From Antedon mediterranea (lineage: Eukaryota > Echinodermata > Crinoidea > Comatulida > Antedonidae): a stretch of 64,000 bases of DNA. Below, piece by piece: positions 22,403 through 32,099 of the stretch. The stretch spans positions 13,645,001-13,709,000 of the forward strand of contig NC_092673.1 in the NCBI RefSeq assembly GCF_964355755.1, read 5' to 3'. A program made the position numbers and the translations under genes. Each line of letters opens with the position of its first letter. Within the stretch, counting starts at the first letter, position 1. The notes beneath the pieces are model-generated. The model searched no databases. It saw nothing but the letters and a program-made list of their open reading frames with translations, and had not been told where the DNA came from.

Positions 22403-25022
22403 TAGTCCAGTCAAAAATCACCCTCACCATGGTATAAGAACGTACCCTAATAAAATTTCATCCGTAGGTTCTATGTAAATAGGTAATAACATTTCTTGAT
22501 GTTGCGTCTTGCAAAACTTGGGATTTTACGAGAAAATTTGACTTTTATACCCAATTTATAACTACCTCATGTCGTATTATTGTTTACAGCGAATGCGACG
22601 AAGCGTGACTGAAATTACGAGACGCCGTTTTCGCCCGTTGAAAAATGCATTAACAAAGCTAAAAACCTAGAAAATTAATAGTTTATACAATAATTTAAAT
22701 ATAGTTTACAATAAATTGTATAATAAAATAAAAAGAAAATTCAAGTATAATCTCAAATATTTACAGATATGTGTTTAAAAATGTACAAATCAAAATGGCC
22801 TTCCATAAAATAAAGTGCGCCCTCACTCGTCATACTTTTATCGGACTTGTATGGATGGTTATACAAGGCATTAATAATACGAAACCCGATGCGGTTCGTT
22901 AGTTATTGCCTCTGCAAGAGGCAGAATATTATATTTTCACAAATATATTTCTAGTTTTTATCATGGAAAAAAAGAATTGTATATATTTAAACACATTACA
23001 ACCTCCAGTCTACCATTCATGATGGATTAAGCTAGTTAGTTATATTCTGGACATTCTTTTTTTCACAGCATTACTTGCGTGGATATCACAATGCATTTGT
23101 TTATTCGCGATTATAGTCAATATTAATTTGAGTAAGAATCATTTTTAAATGACAGTCCATTTCGCGTATACGATATAATAAAGATTTAAATTAATAAAGT
23201 ACGGTACTCTGAAATATTTTCTCATTGGTTATCCGCAACAAAGAATCCTTGTGATTGTTAGTTTTGTTTAATTTTCTTTGAATTGTTTATTGGCATCCAT
23301 ATCGTATGATGTGTGAGACAATTTCGTGTTTTAGAAAATGTAATCCTGCCACCGAAGATTCTTTCTGTTCGAAGACTTCTGACGGATAACTGTGTTATTC
23401 TTTTACATTTAATTAATTAATTAATGTTCATCTTCACTTTTGGGAAAAATAGCCTACATCTTTTAGGTTTAAAACGTCATTTATAAGCATTTTGAATAAG
23501 CCAACAAATTAAACTACTGTGTTCTCCCAAGCTTTTTAAATTTTATTTAAATGCATTAAAATGCGTCGGACTCGGCGGATAACAATATTTGAAATAAATG
23601 CATATAAAACTTTTGTTCTGGACTTTACTTTTTTGTCCCAAGTGAGAACTTTCAGGCCGTGGAGGTGAACCGATCGTTTATGACATGCTTTTGTGTATAA
23701 AATGTCCAATAATAATTGTAGGACTACTCTCAACCAAAACACTTTATATTAGAATGTATTTAATATACGTCACGTCTTAAAAAATTGGGAGAATTGGGTA
23801 ATACAGTATGTCGTTTCTCGCGAATCTTACATCACACTCCAACATTCTCACTTTCTTTTATTTAGTGAAATGTGAACGGTGGAAAAACGGGAAAATACTT
23901 TAAATTTAGAATGCTTTGAATTCTGGAAGACGACTTCGAACTTAAAGAATCGTCATGAATGACGTTTATTGGCTCAAACTTCACACATCGGTACGATGTG
24001 AAGGCCAGACGGATTCAGAGAGGATCAAACCGGCTCCTCCTCCCCATTGGCAGTGGGGGCATCGGCGGGTGAAAGGGAATAATGATAAATGTTGATTCAG
24101 ACGAATGCCAACCAGCCCCTTTGATACGCTCTTAATAATTGTTGGAAAGTGAAAGTAGGGCTACTTGAGGTAGGGCCTAGTATCTTTCGTATAGGCCTAC
24201 ACGAAATGGATTATCCTTAAATGATTGGTTCTTACTCTAATTAAGATCATAATCGCGAATGATAGTTCAAAATATGCAATGCATTGTGATATCAACGCAA
24301 GTAATGCTGTGAAAAAAAAAGAATGTCTAAAAATAAAACCAGCAAAACTAGTAGATCATTACGCTTCAGCAGATATACAAATATACACTTAATCCATCAT
24401 GATGGTATACTGGAGGTTGTAATGTGTTTAAATATATACAATTCTTTTTTTCCATGATAAAAATTAGAAATATATTTGTGAAAATATAATATTCTGCCTC
24501 TTGCAGAGGCAATAACTAACAAACCGCATCGTGTTTCATATATTAATGCCTTGTATATACTGTATACAAGTCCGATAAAAGTATGACGAGTGAGGGCGCA
24601 CTTTATTTTATGGAAGGCCATTTTGATTTGTACATTTTGAAACACATATCTGTAAATATTTGAGATTATACTTGGGTTTTCTTTATATGTTATGTATTTT
24701 ATTATACAATTTATTGTAAACTATATTTAAATTATTGTATAAACTATTAATTTTGTAAGTTTTTAGCTTTGTTAATGCATTTTTCAACGGGCGCTAACGG
24801 CGTCTCGTAATTTTAGTCACGCTTCGTCGAATTCGCTGTACACAATAATACGACATGAGGCGGTTATAAATTGGGTATAAAAGTCTAATTTTCTCGTAAA
24901 ATCCCAAGTTTTGCAAGACGCAACATCAAGAAATGTTATTACCTATATACATAGAACCTACGGATGAAATTTTATTAGGGTACGTTCTTATACCATGGTG
25001 AGGGTGATTTTTGACTGGACTA
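22403..25022. mobile_element. foldback-like element with ~800-bp terminal inverted repeats
   Basis: The left arm, about 22403-23180, is the reverse complement of about 24200-25022, starting TAGTCCAGTCAAAAATCACC. The ~1-kb centre has no transposase-like frame. The target duplication is ATA (22400-22402 and 25023-25025). Proof of the boundaries is internal: 25529-25808 is a second copy of the target sequence without the element (cagatagatatgtggtc uninterrupted). The element sits inside repeat DNA that itself interrupts receptor copy B. A 3-bp duplication with long arms does not fit a single superfamily I can name. Confidence 0.9.
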
Positions 25023-25528
25023 ATAGATATGTGGTCAAGGACCATACCATTAAATTTTGGGACCATTTGGGACCATGGTCCCAATTCTGGACCATTTTTT
25101 TTAGTATACTTTTCAGACCTGCTAGTGTTAAAAGATAAGAAAGAATTTTCCAAAAGCCGGCGAGCAGTCTTAAAGTAACAAGTAAACTAAAATTGCATTT
25201 TCTCGAGAACTACTTCTCCAAAAAAACATTTTTGTACAAGAGGCAAGAGTTATAATTTGTGATTTGTAATTTTAAAACATAAGTTGATTTAATATACAGG
25301 TTTTTTTATGCGAATAGTTTAAAAAACCTAATTCTTTTCAAATTCACCTGTGTGTTTGTCGCGTTGCTGTTCTATTGTTAGTCGACTGAAGCTATTGTTA
25401 GTTGAAAGGCTGGTTACATAACCTTTACACCAAACTCGTATACACATGATTGTAGTGAAATTAGCCTAAATCACACAGCATAAGACACACACTTTTGGTG
25501 AGGTCAATTTTGATTTGTCCAAGTATCG

Positions 25529-25808
25529 CGCTATGCGCGAAGGCTAGTTTGTTTGTTTGTTTGTTTGGAGGATTACTCAAAAAGAAATTACAAGATCTTT
25601 ACCAAAATGAATATACAGATAGATATGTGGTCAAGGACCATACCATTAAATTTTGGGACCATTTGGGACCATGGTCCCAATTCTGGACCATTTTTTTTAG
25701 TATACTTTTCAGACCTGCTAGTGTTAAAAGATAAGAAAGAATTTTCCAAAAGCCGGCGAGCAGTCTTAAAGTAACAAGTAAACTGAAATTGCATTTTCTC
25801 GAGAACTA
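25529..25808. repeat. direct repeat, unoccupied copy of the foldback insertion site
   Basis: This stretch repeats 22316-22402 plus 25023-25209 with about one difference per 100 bp. It contains ctatgcgcgaaggctag, a gtttgtttgtttg microsatellite and a three-fold gggaccat/ggtccca inverted word. Because it lacks the 2.6-kb element it records the pre-insertion sequence. Confidence 0.85.
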
Positions 25809-25931
25809 CAGCATTAAGACACACACAAATATATAGGCCTATATATATATTTTTTTTTTACCAGAGAAATCTTATGTAGGAGAATTTTACAGTAGGTGGA
25901 GGTATGCACTCTTGGAATGGCTTTCTAGTTT

Positions 25932-26545
25932 AAATTGATTTTACAAGAAACTATATAAATTATATCAAATCTGGCACATTTCAGAATTTGTCAGTTATTA
26001 AATATTTATATCTAAACAACAATCATATTATCAGTATACCACTACAAGAATTTAAAGGATTATTGCAATTACAACGAATGACTATTGGTAACAACCGTCT
26101 GACTACAATCACAGAGGATGTTGAACTTCAAAATCTGACTCAATTACAGATTATAAATGTGGCGTACAACAAGTTTCTCTGTGACTGTGATTTTTTGTGG
26201 TTTAGAAAATGGATTGAGCCAACAAATGTGACAGTTCAATACACCTACCATACACTATGTCAATTTCCAGATAGTAAAAAAAATGCTGTTAAATTTAGTC
26301 GGAAGGTATGTTAGTTGTCTCCAAACAATTTTCCAAAAGTGAGTGGTGCAACTTCGAGTTAGAGATGGCGCGCATGCGCATGTTTGACAACCATGAAGAT
26401 TTATTGGTCATTGTACTAATTGAGAAGGTGTCACCTAAAGACATGCCGATACTCTTACACAAGATATTGACCACTACACAACTTATATCGAATAGGAAGA
26501 ACATCCAGAGAGACAAGCATTGTTCTGGGCCAAGCTTAAAACAGC
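25932..26545 (+). pseudogene. Toll-like receptor copy B, 3' part (pseudogene, TM and TIR start deleted)
   Basis: Repeats resume with TFQNLSVIKYLYLNNNHI-like sequence, then the C-cap CDCDFLWFRKWIEPTN. At about 26290-26306 the sequence jumps from the C-cap directly into the middle of the TIR domain (LVVSKQFSKSEWCNFELE), so the transmembrane segment, the intron and TIR boxes 1 and 2 are missing. The junction shares a gttaaa word present in copy A at both break positions and lacks one base, shifting the frame. The TIR then reads to KVSPKDMPILLHKILTT before an indel near 26480. It cannot make a receptor. Confidence 0.9.
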
Positions 26546-26559
26546 TCTCTTTTTTTTCT

Positions 26560-26655
26560 TTTTTTTTTGTGGATACCTTTGATGTTTGCGAAGGTTTCTA
26601 GAGGTTATCAATTAGCCTATCTTTTGGACAGTTAGGTGACAAAGGTATCCACAAA
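26560..26655 (-). pseudogene. inverted 3' end of receptor copy B
   Basis: The last codons and 3' flank of the receptor (copy A 15141-15212, tgtcacctaactgtccaaaa) appear here in the opposite orientation, as the reverse complement (ttttggacagttaggtgaca). The inverted block is bracketed by gtggatacctttg and its complement caaaggtatccac, so the ends form a short inverted repeat. This is a local inversion and not a separate gene. Confidence 0.85.
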
Positions 26656-26849
26656 AACATATTAATTTACCAAAGGAAAGTAGGCTATAATGTATAGTAT
26701 TATATATACTTTCCTAAACAATTAAATCGGTTCTTTAAAGAATTATATGAGGTTTAGTACACTACATTTTTGCATTTGTTACAAAATTAAATATTAATAA
26801 ACCATTATTAATTATATGTTTTGTCTCAAGATGAAAGTGAAAATTAATT

Positions 26850-27222
26850 TACTTGAAAATGAGATTATAACGTCAATAATTTCAGAAATACTTAAATTGA
26901 CTGTTTGAAAAATTATTTTAGTTTCATTGCTCCAAATTCTTGCATTGGTTCGAAAGTGAAATATTAATTAATCATTATTATTCCCGGCTTGAACCATTAC
27001 CTAAAAAGGAGATGAATAACGATATGTCATTATCACTTCTCCTTATTAGAATACATTACCAGTCGATTTCTCTCATTATTGTGTTAGGCCTATACTTCAA
27101 CGTAAGAGTTTCATACATTACCACTATGAATATGTGGACTCTTCTTTTCATTACTATCGTTCTTAAAATTTCGTAACATTCTATTGTCCTATTAGCGGTA
27201 AGTTAACGTGCTACAGTAACAA
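26850..27222 (+). pseudogene. Toll-like receptor copy C, 5' stub
   Basis: About 370 bp match 12990-13360 upstream of and within copy A: aatgagattataacgtcaat, ttgaaccattacctaaaaag, and the signal-peptide codons (NMWTLLFITIVL). A five-base insertion after the hydrophobic core breaks the frame. The match stops at about 27222 (gtgctacag) and nothing from the leucine-rich repeats follows. It includes the flanking LINE-derived linker, so the duplication unit began upstream of the receptor. Confidence 0.85.
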
Positions 27223-27639
27223 CTTACTATTTAATAGCTTTGAACAGCTTTGCTCTCCTATAATTTTTGTTGTAAATTATTTAGGTTTGGGATTTGTTAC
27301 CAAAAAGATAGATAACGAAATTTACATGAATGCGCAGCCCATGTACCTACAACTCTATAACGTGTGGAATAAGGCACCCAACGCACTGTACTTTATAAAG
27401 AAGCTTTAGTATTATTATCCCGTAATTGTTAGGCATAGTCTTTTAAAGCAGGCAATGATCAGGTAAAAATAGAAACTAATGCAATTAAAATTAAAGAAAA
27501 TATAATGACAGTCTAATGGTTCTTTATCTTCTTGACTCTATATCGCATGACATTCCCACAACAAAGCTAGAGTGAACGTATGGTATGATGGCAATCTTCT
27601 TGGTTAAAATTATTTTGTTTTGGCAACAACGAGTCGTGT

Positions 27640-28335
27640 ATCAGGGAAAGTGCTCTTCGTGGACCAACTTTCTATCTGGAATTCCTCAAGGTTCATGTTT
27701 AGGGCCTACCTTATTCAACATCTATGTCAACGACCTTCATTCTAATCTGTCAACAAGGCCTTTTCAATAAGCAGATGACAGGTTTATTATTATTTTATTA
27801 TTCTGAAAAATATTTTACAAGAAGATAAAAACCATATCAGAGATGGTCTGAATCAAACGTTTAACAAATACCAGGTTTTGTAAACTACTCGACAGCGTAA
27901 ACCAACACTTCCGAACTAGTCACTGAATGGTAAACTAATGTCAATTTATATGAATATCATGAGAGTCAACATTTCTCGCAACTTATTGTGGAACAATCAA
28001 GTCGAGAAGGTGACATCGAATTATTGTTTTAATTGTACTTGGCAATATCAATCAAACTCCCCTCATGTTTTTTTGGGGATTTTGGGGATCATCTCTCAAA
28101 AGTTTTTTTTACAGTGCTGAAGACTTTTACCTTACTAACGAGAATTAAAGATGGTAACATACCTAGTATTTTGGACTTTTGTTATATTATGTTGTACGTT
28201 ATAAGACGGCTATTGGTCAGAGTGATCATCTGGTTTTAACTTTCAAAATGGACTGTTTGACTGTGAAAATAAAGCTGAAAATGCCTATTCGAAATTATTA
28301 TAAAGGAGATGATGACAGATCTGCTATCAGATACT
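27640..28335 (+). pseudogene. scrambled non-LTR retrotransposon fragments
   Basis: 27660-27785 encodes the RT block LSGIPQGSCLGPTLFNIYVN and, after a stop, ADD, the active-site remnant. Further downstream 28215-28250 encodes IGQSDHLVLTFKMDC, which is the last part of an APE endonuclease and normally precedes RT. The order is therefore reversed, showing rearrangement or two separate insertions. No frame is longer than about 60 codons. Confidence 0.65.
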
Positions 28336-28894
28336 TTTATTAACGTTTTTAAACATATTTAAAAATATAGTATCGACGAAATCAATCTCGAACGACCATT
28401 TGGAGGAGTTGGCTTTATCTGTTAACTATCTCTTAATATTGTAATTAATTAAAACAAGGTCATACACATGGCCTCAGTCGCGTCCTCAAGTTAGTGTTTA
28501 CCAACCGACCAACCTACCGACCGACATAATTAGCTGTAGAGTCGCGTCGCGTTAAAAATGAGACGTTGCAGTTAAAAAAATTATGATATAGTTATACTAT
28601 AGTTATATTATTTATTATTGGAATATCCAATAGTTAATATATGAATTGTAGTAGGCTATTCGATTTGGAACTTTTCGTTGTCAATAAAAGATTCGCTGAG
28701 AACTTTTTGTATTCGAATTGTAAATTGTAAACGGATTGTACTTAAAAGAAAATCATTCGTTAAGCAACAATGTCATCATTCAAAATATTCCGTTCAAAAA
28801 GTAGACCTACTAACGGAAAAAGTATACTCAACGGTAAAAAAAAGTCCCAATCGAATACAAAAAACGGTTTAGCTTTGTCTGGGAAAATCCACTT

Positions 28895-29470
28895 GATACC
28901 AAATAAATAAATAAGATGTTGTATTACAGCCTTCGTTTGTTTCTTCTTTTCGAATTATTCATTTGTGTAGGCATGGTCTAGCCCCATTATGTCAGATTCA
29001 TTTCACGAATAGTTAATATTACTAGCTAGGGCCTAGGTTTACGTGCCTGGGACGCGGAAATGTAGGCCAGTGTAATCGACGATAAATAAGATGTTGTATT
29101 ACACAACCTTCGTTTGTTTCTTCAGGGTGTTTTAGCTTCAACTGTTGTTATGGCCCCAATAGCCTTCCATAGACAAAAGCGGTTTCTTCCCTCTCCGGCG
29201 ACGCGTCGTGCGTCGTGCGAGCTCACAAAAATCATTTACATCATTACATGTGGAGGAGGAGGAGTAACGAATGGTCGAAGTCAAAGATGAGTTCACAGTA
29301 ATTGTAGTTGACGGGGGAGGACAGCAGCAAAACGGTTATTGTATGCTTAGCCCGATGCTTAGAGTTAGACGTGACCTGTTTTAAAGTTTGTCTTTTTCGA
29401 ATTATTCATTTGTGTAGGCATGTGGTCTAGCCCCATTGTCAGATTCATCTCAGGAATAGTTAATGTACCA
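28895..29470. repeat. direct repeat with a 270-bp interruption in the second copy
   Basis: 28910-29025 (aagatgttgtattaca, ccttcgtttgtttcttc, cgaattattcatttgtgtag, cagattcatttcacgaat) recurs at 29089-29116 plus 29397-29460. In the second copy about 280 bp intervene after tttcttcag. I could not find inverted ends on the interrupting DNA, so deletion from the first copy is equally likely. The rest of 28340-29550 has no supported gene. Confidence 0.65.
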
Positions 29471-29554
29471 AAAAATGTGCATGCATGAGCGATTTTCAAT
29501 TGACCAATTAATTGCGTTGATTCTGCCGGAATCCCATAACCACTTTGTAAATTA

Positions 29555-31437
29555 GGGTATGTTCAGACTCACGGAGTTACGGTGGAGTTATCTACGCAAG
29601 GTGTACGGTAATCCGTGGCGTTAAAAGCCAAGGTGTACAGACACAACGATCAACATTCTAATGCCTTGCATTTAAAACACTCTCGCCCGTATTCTTAAAC
29701 CGGACTTTAGTCGTAGTTCGAAGTTCGACTTGAAAAAGTCGTAGTTCGAGCTATTACTTCAAATTCGATTAAAAAACGAAGTAGTCGAAGTTTGCAGTTC
29801 GACTTAATGAAGTCGAGCTTTTAGTCGAGTTGCACACGTCTGGGTAACAAAGGCTATACATTGGCCAATGACAAGAGAGTATTTGAGGAGCAGACGAAAT
29901 TTTGCGCATTGATATCACTTTCCATTTCTTACAACACTTTTTACGCATCAGGACTATATACATGAAAAATAATTTTAATCGTTAATTATTAGAACAATAT
30001 CAGTATTAATTTAACAGTGAAGTATATTTGATTAACAACAAATAAAATCTTCAAAATATATTTAGGAACCATGGCGGTACGGTAACTTTTATATTTTCTA
30101 GGCCCCCAACAAAGTATGATCGCGACGAACCACGCACTTCAAAGCGTAACAAGAAAGCACTAGGCCCCCTAAACATTCCATCGCGTGGTGAATTGCCACA
30201 TCTCCCATTGTCGCTATGGCGTGATGTAGCTCAAGTCGGACTTGCGCGAAGAAAATAATGTAATTTGTATACAGTTGTAAATAAAGATGATTTTCATTAT
30301 TATAACTTATACCAATGTATATTTAATTAAGCTAATATAAATATAGATATTTCATTCTTCAATATCTGGCCAATATAACAACTCAATGACTGTTACGTTT
30401 TTTATAAACATCGTTTAAAAACCATTTAGTCGACTATTTAGCCTGCCCCCTCCAGGACTAAAAAAATCGATCAAAATCCGTCTCGATTTAGTCGAGGTTG
30501 GCCTGATTTAGTCGGTGATTTAGTTGAAGTTCGGTTTATGAATTAAAATGACGTCATTTTTTTAGTTTTAGCTCGAACTACGACTAAAGTCCGGTTTAAG
30601 AATACGGGCGTCTGACCAGGTCAAAGCAGATAGAACTATGTATACATTCATGACAATGCATGAACGTTACATCGTTTACATGTTTTTTTGTGTTTTTTTT
30701 ATGTATATAATGTTTACCATACTGATTTGTTCTTATACACTCGTCAATTGTATAATAATTACAGGGGTGCGTCAAAAAACCTAGATGGTACATCACATCA
30801 ATGAACAAGGTGTGTCAATGTCCGTCACTTTACCACCCACCATATCATAAACAACATGGTCACAGTGCGTCAAAATGGGTGCGTCATGGTCACCTAAAGG
30901 TAAGTCACCTTTTTGATGCACGGGTGCGTCATGGTATTCAAAAGTATGACGCACATCGGACAAATGACGCACCTCTCCCGGGGGTCGTATAGTGGGTCAT
31001 ACAATTGACAAGTGCATTACTACTTTGCATTGCATTTTAATTCAAAATAATTTAAAACGTAATTGTTACATGGACAATTATCTGAATAATTGATTTAATT
31101 TATGAAAATATCATATCACTGATGCCAACTTTACTGTTCTTTAAAATCTGAACCTGGAAATACATTTGACATAGCTATTTCACTGTCGTATCATAAGGTA
31201 CGGGGGTATGTAGTTGCTGTCTGCTAATCATGGTCGTGTATTTTCATTGGTTAAGGTTAAAATCACTGGTGCATCACTGGATTAGCGTTATGAAATCTAC
31301 CCTCTCCCGCTAGAGTTATTAACGCCACTGGCGCGGAGTTACAGCTCCCTAACGCTAATCCGCGGCATGGTTCAGACACAAAAATATGTACACCGCTTAC
31401 ATAACTCCACCGTAACTCCGTGAGTCTGAACATACCC
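29555..31437. mobile_element. PIF/Harbinger-type non-autonomous element
   Basis: Inverted ends GGGTATGTTCAGACTCACGG and the complement at 31400-31437 match over about 38 bp. Perfect TTA duplications flank them (29552-29554 and 31438-31440). The ends and the TTA target are like those of the MITE at 16.9 kb (both have a tgttcaga word) but the sequences are otherwise unrelated. There is no transposase. It is interrupted by another element at 29684-30610. The inner right part holds repeated gggtgcgtca words (30770-30970). Confidence 0.85.
29684..30610. mobile_element. MITE nested inside the Harbinger-type element
   Basis: Inverted ends CGCCCGTATTCTTAAACCGG and the complement ending at 30610 match over about 40 bp, with TCT on both flanks (29681-29683 and 30611-30613). 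The subterminal regions are packed with variants of agtcgtagttcga and gtcgagtt. No coding sequence is present. The superfamily is uncertain from a 3-bp duplication. Confidence 0.8.
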
Positions 31438-31589
31438 TTAAATTATTTAAATGACTAGCCTCTCCAGGTAGACCTACTAGACTAGGCCAAGTAAGTGATT
31501 ACTGAAAAAGGCTAGTCGCAGCATAAAGAAAAGGATAACGCTTATAACTACGTAATAAATTTGTGCATTGGGACAATGCCATACATATC

Positions 31590-31760
31590 CCTTTTCCACC
31601 CGTTAATTGCGGAGTTGATCCGAAATTGTGTAACCAGAGCCGTACCTGTGACGCGGAAATGTAGGCCAGTGTAAACGACGGGTAAGTATTGACATTGTGG
31701 AATGTATTCAGCATCAAATCAACCCGGGACAATCCCATGCACTTGCCTGTTGGTGGTGTA
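31590..31760. repeat. dispersed repeat, inverted copy at 61.58-61.74 kb
   Basis: The stretch with gcggagttgatccg, gcggaaatgtaggccagtgt and ccgggacaatccc is the diverged reverse complement of 61580-61735 (cggatcaactccgc, acactggcctacatttccgc). A fragment is also at 29050-29085. It is the end of some repeat family, probably a MITE with a cccgggttga-type end. Confidence 0.65.
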
Positions 31761-32099
31761 AACAGTCCTGCATATGTTTTCCCCGTTGGTTGCTATTGCT
31801 ATCCTCTCTCAATATAGTATTTAATGTACATACAATTAAGTTAAAACTGATTCTGATTATTCGCTTATTAATAAATAAAACGTATGATTGTTATTTATTT
31901 TTATTAACGAGTAGACTCAATATTGCTATAAAAAAAATTGTTGGAGGTTTAATGGGCAGACCGTTAATAGGGTGTCTCTTCATGCGTGAGAGGGCAGGGT
32001 AATACTTTGATTATTCATTTACCCGGGTTGGTGTTTTGCAGTGTAAAAAGCATGCAGTTCGTGTCATTCCCGGGTTGACGAATCGGACTGAAAATTATT

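Noticed and set aside
26308-26601. Separate TIR-only gene
   Set aside because: It is the tail of receptor copy B joined by a deletion, frameshifted and without boxes 1 and 2.
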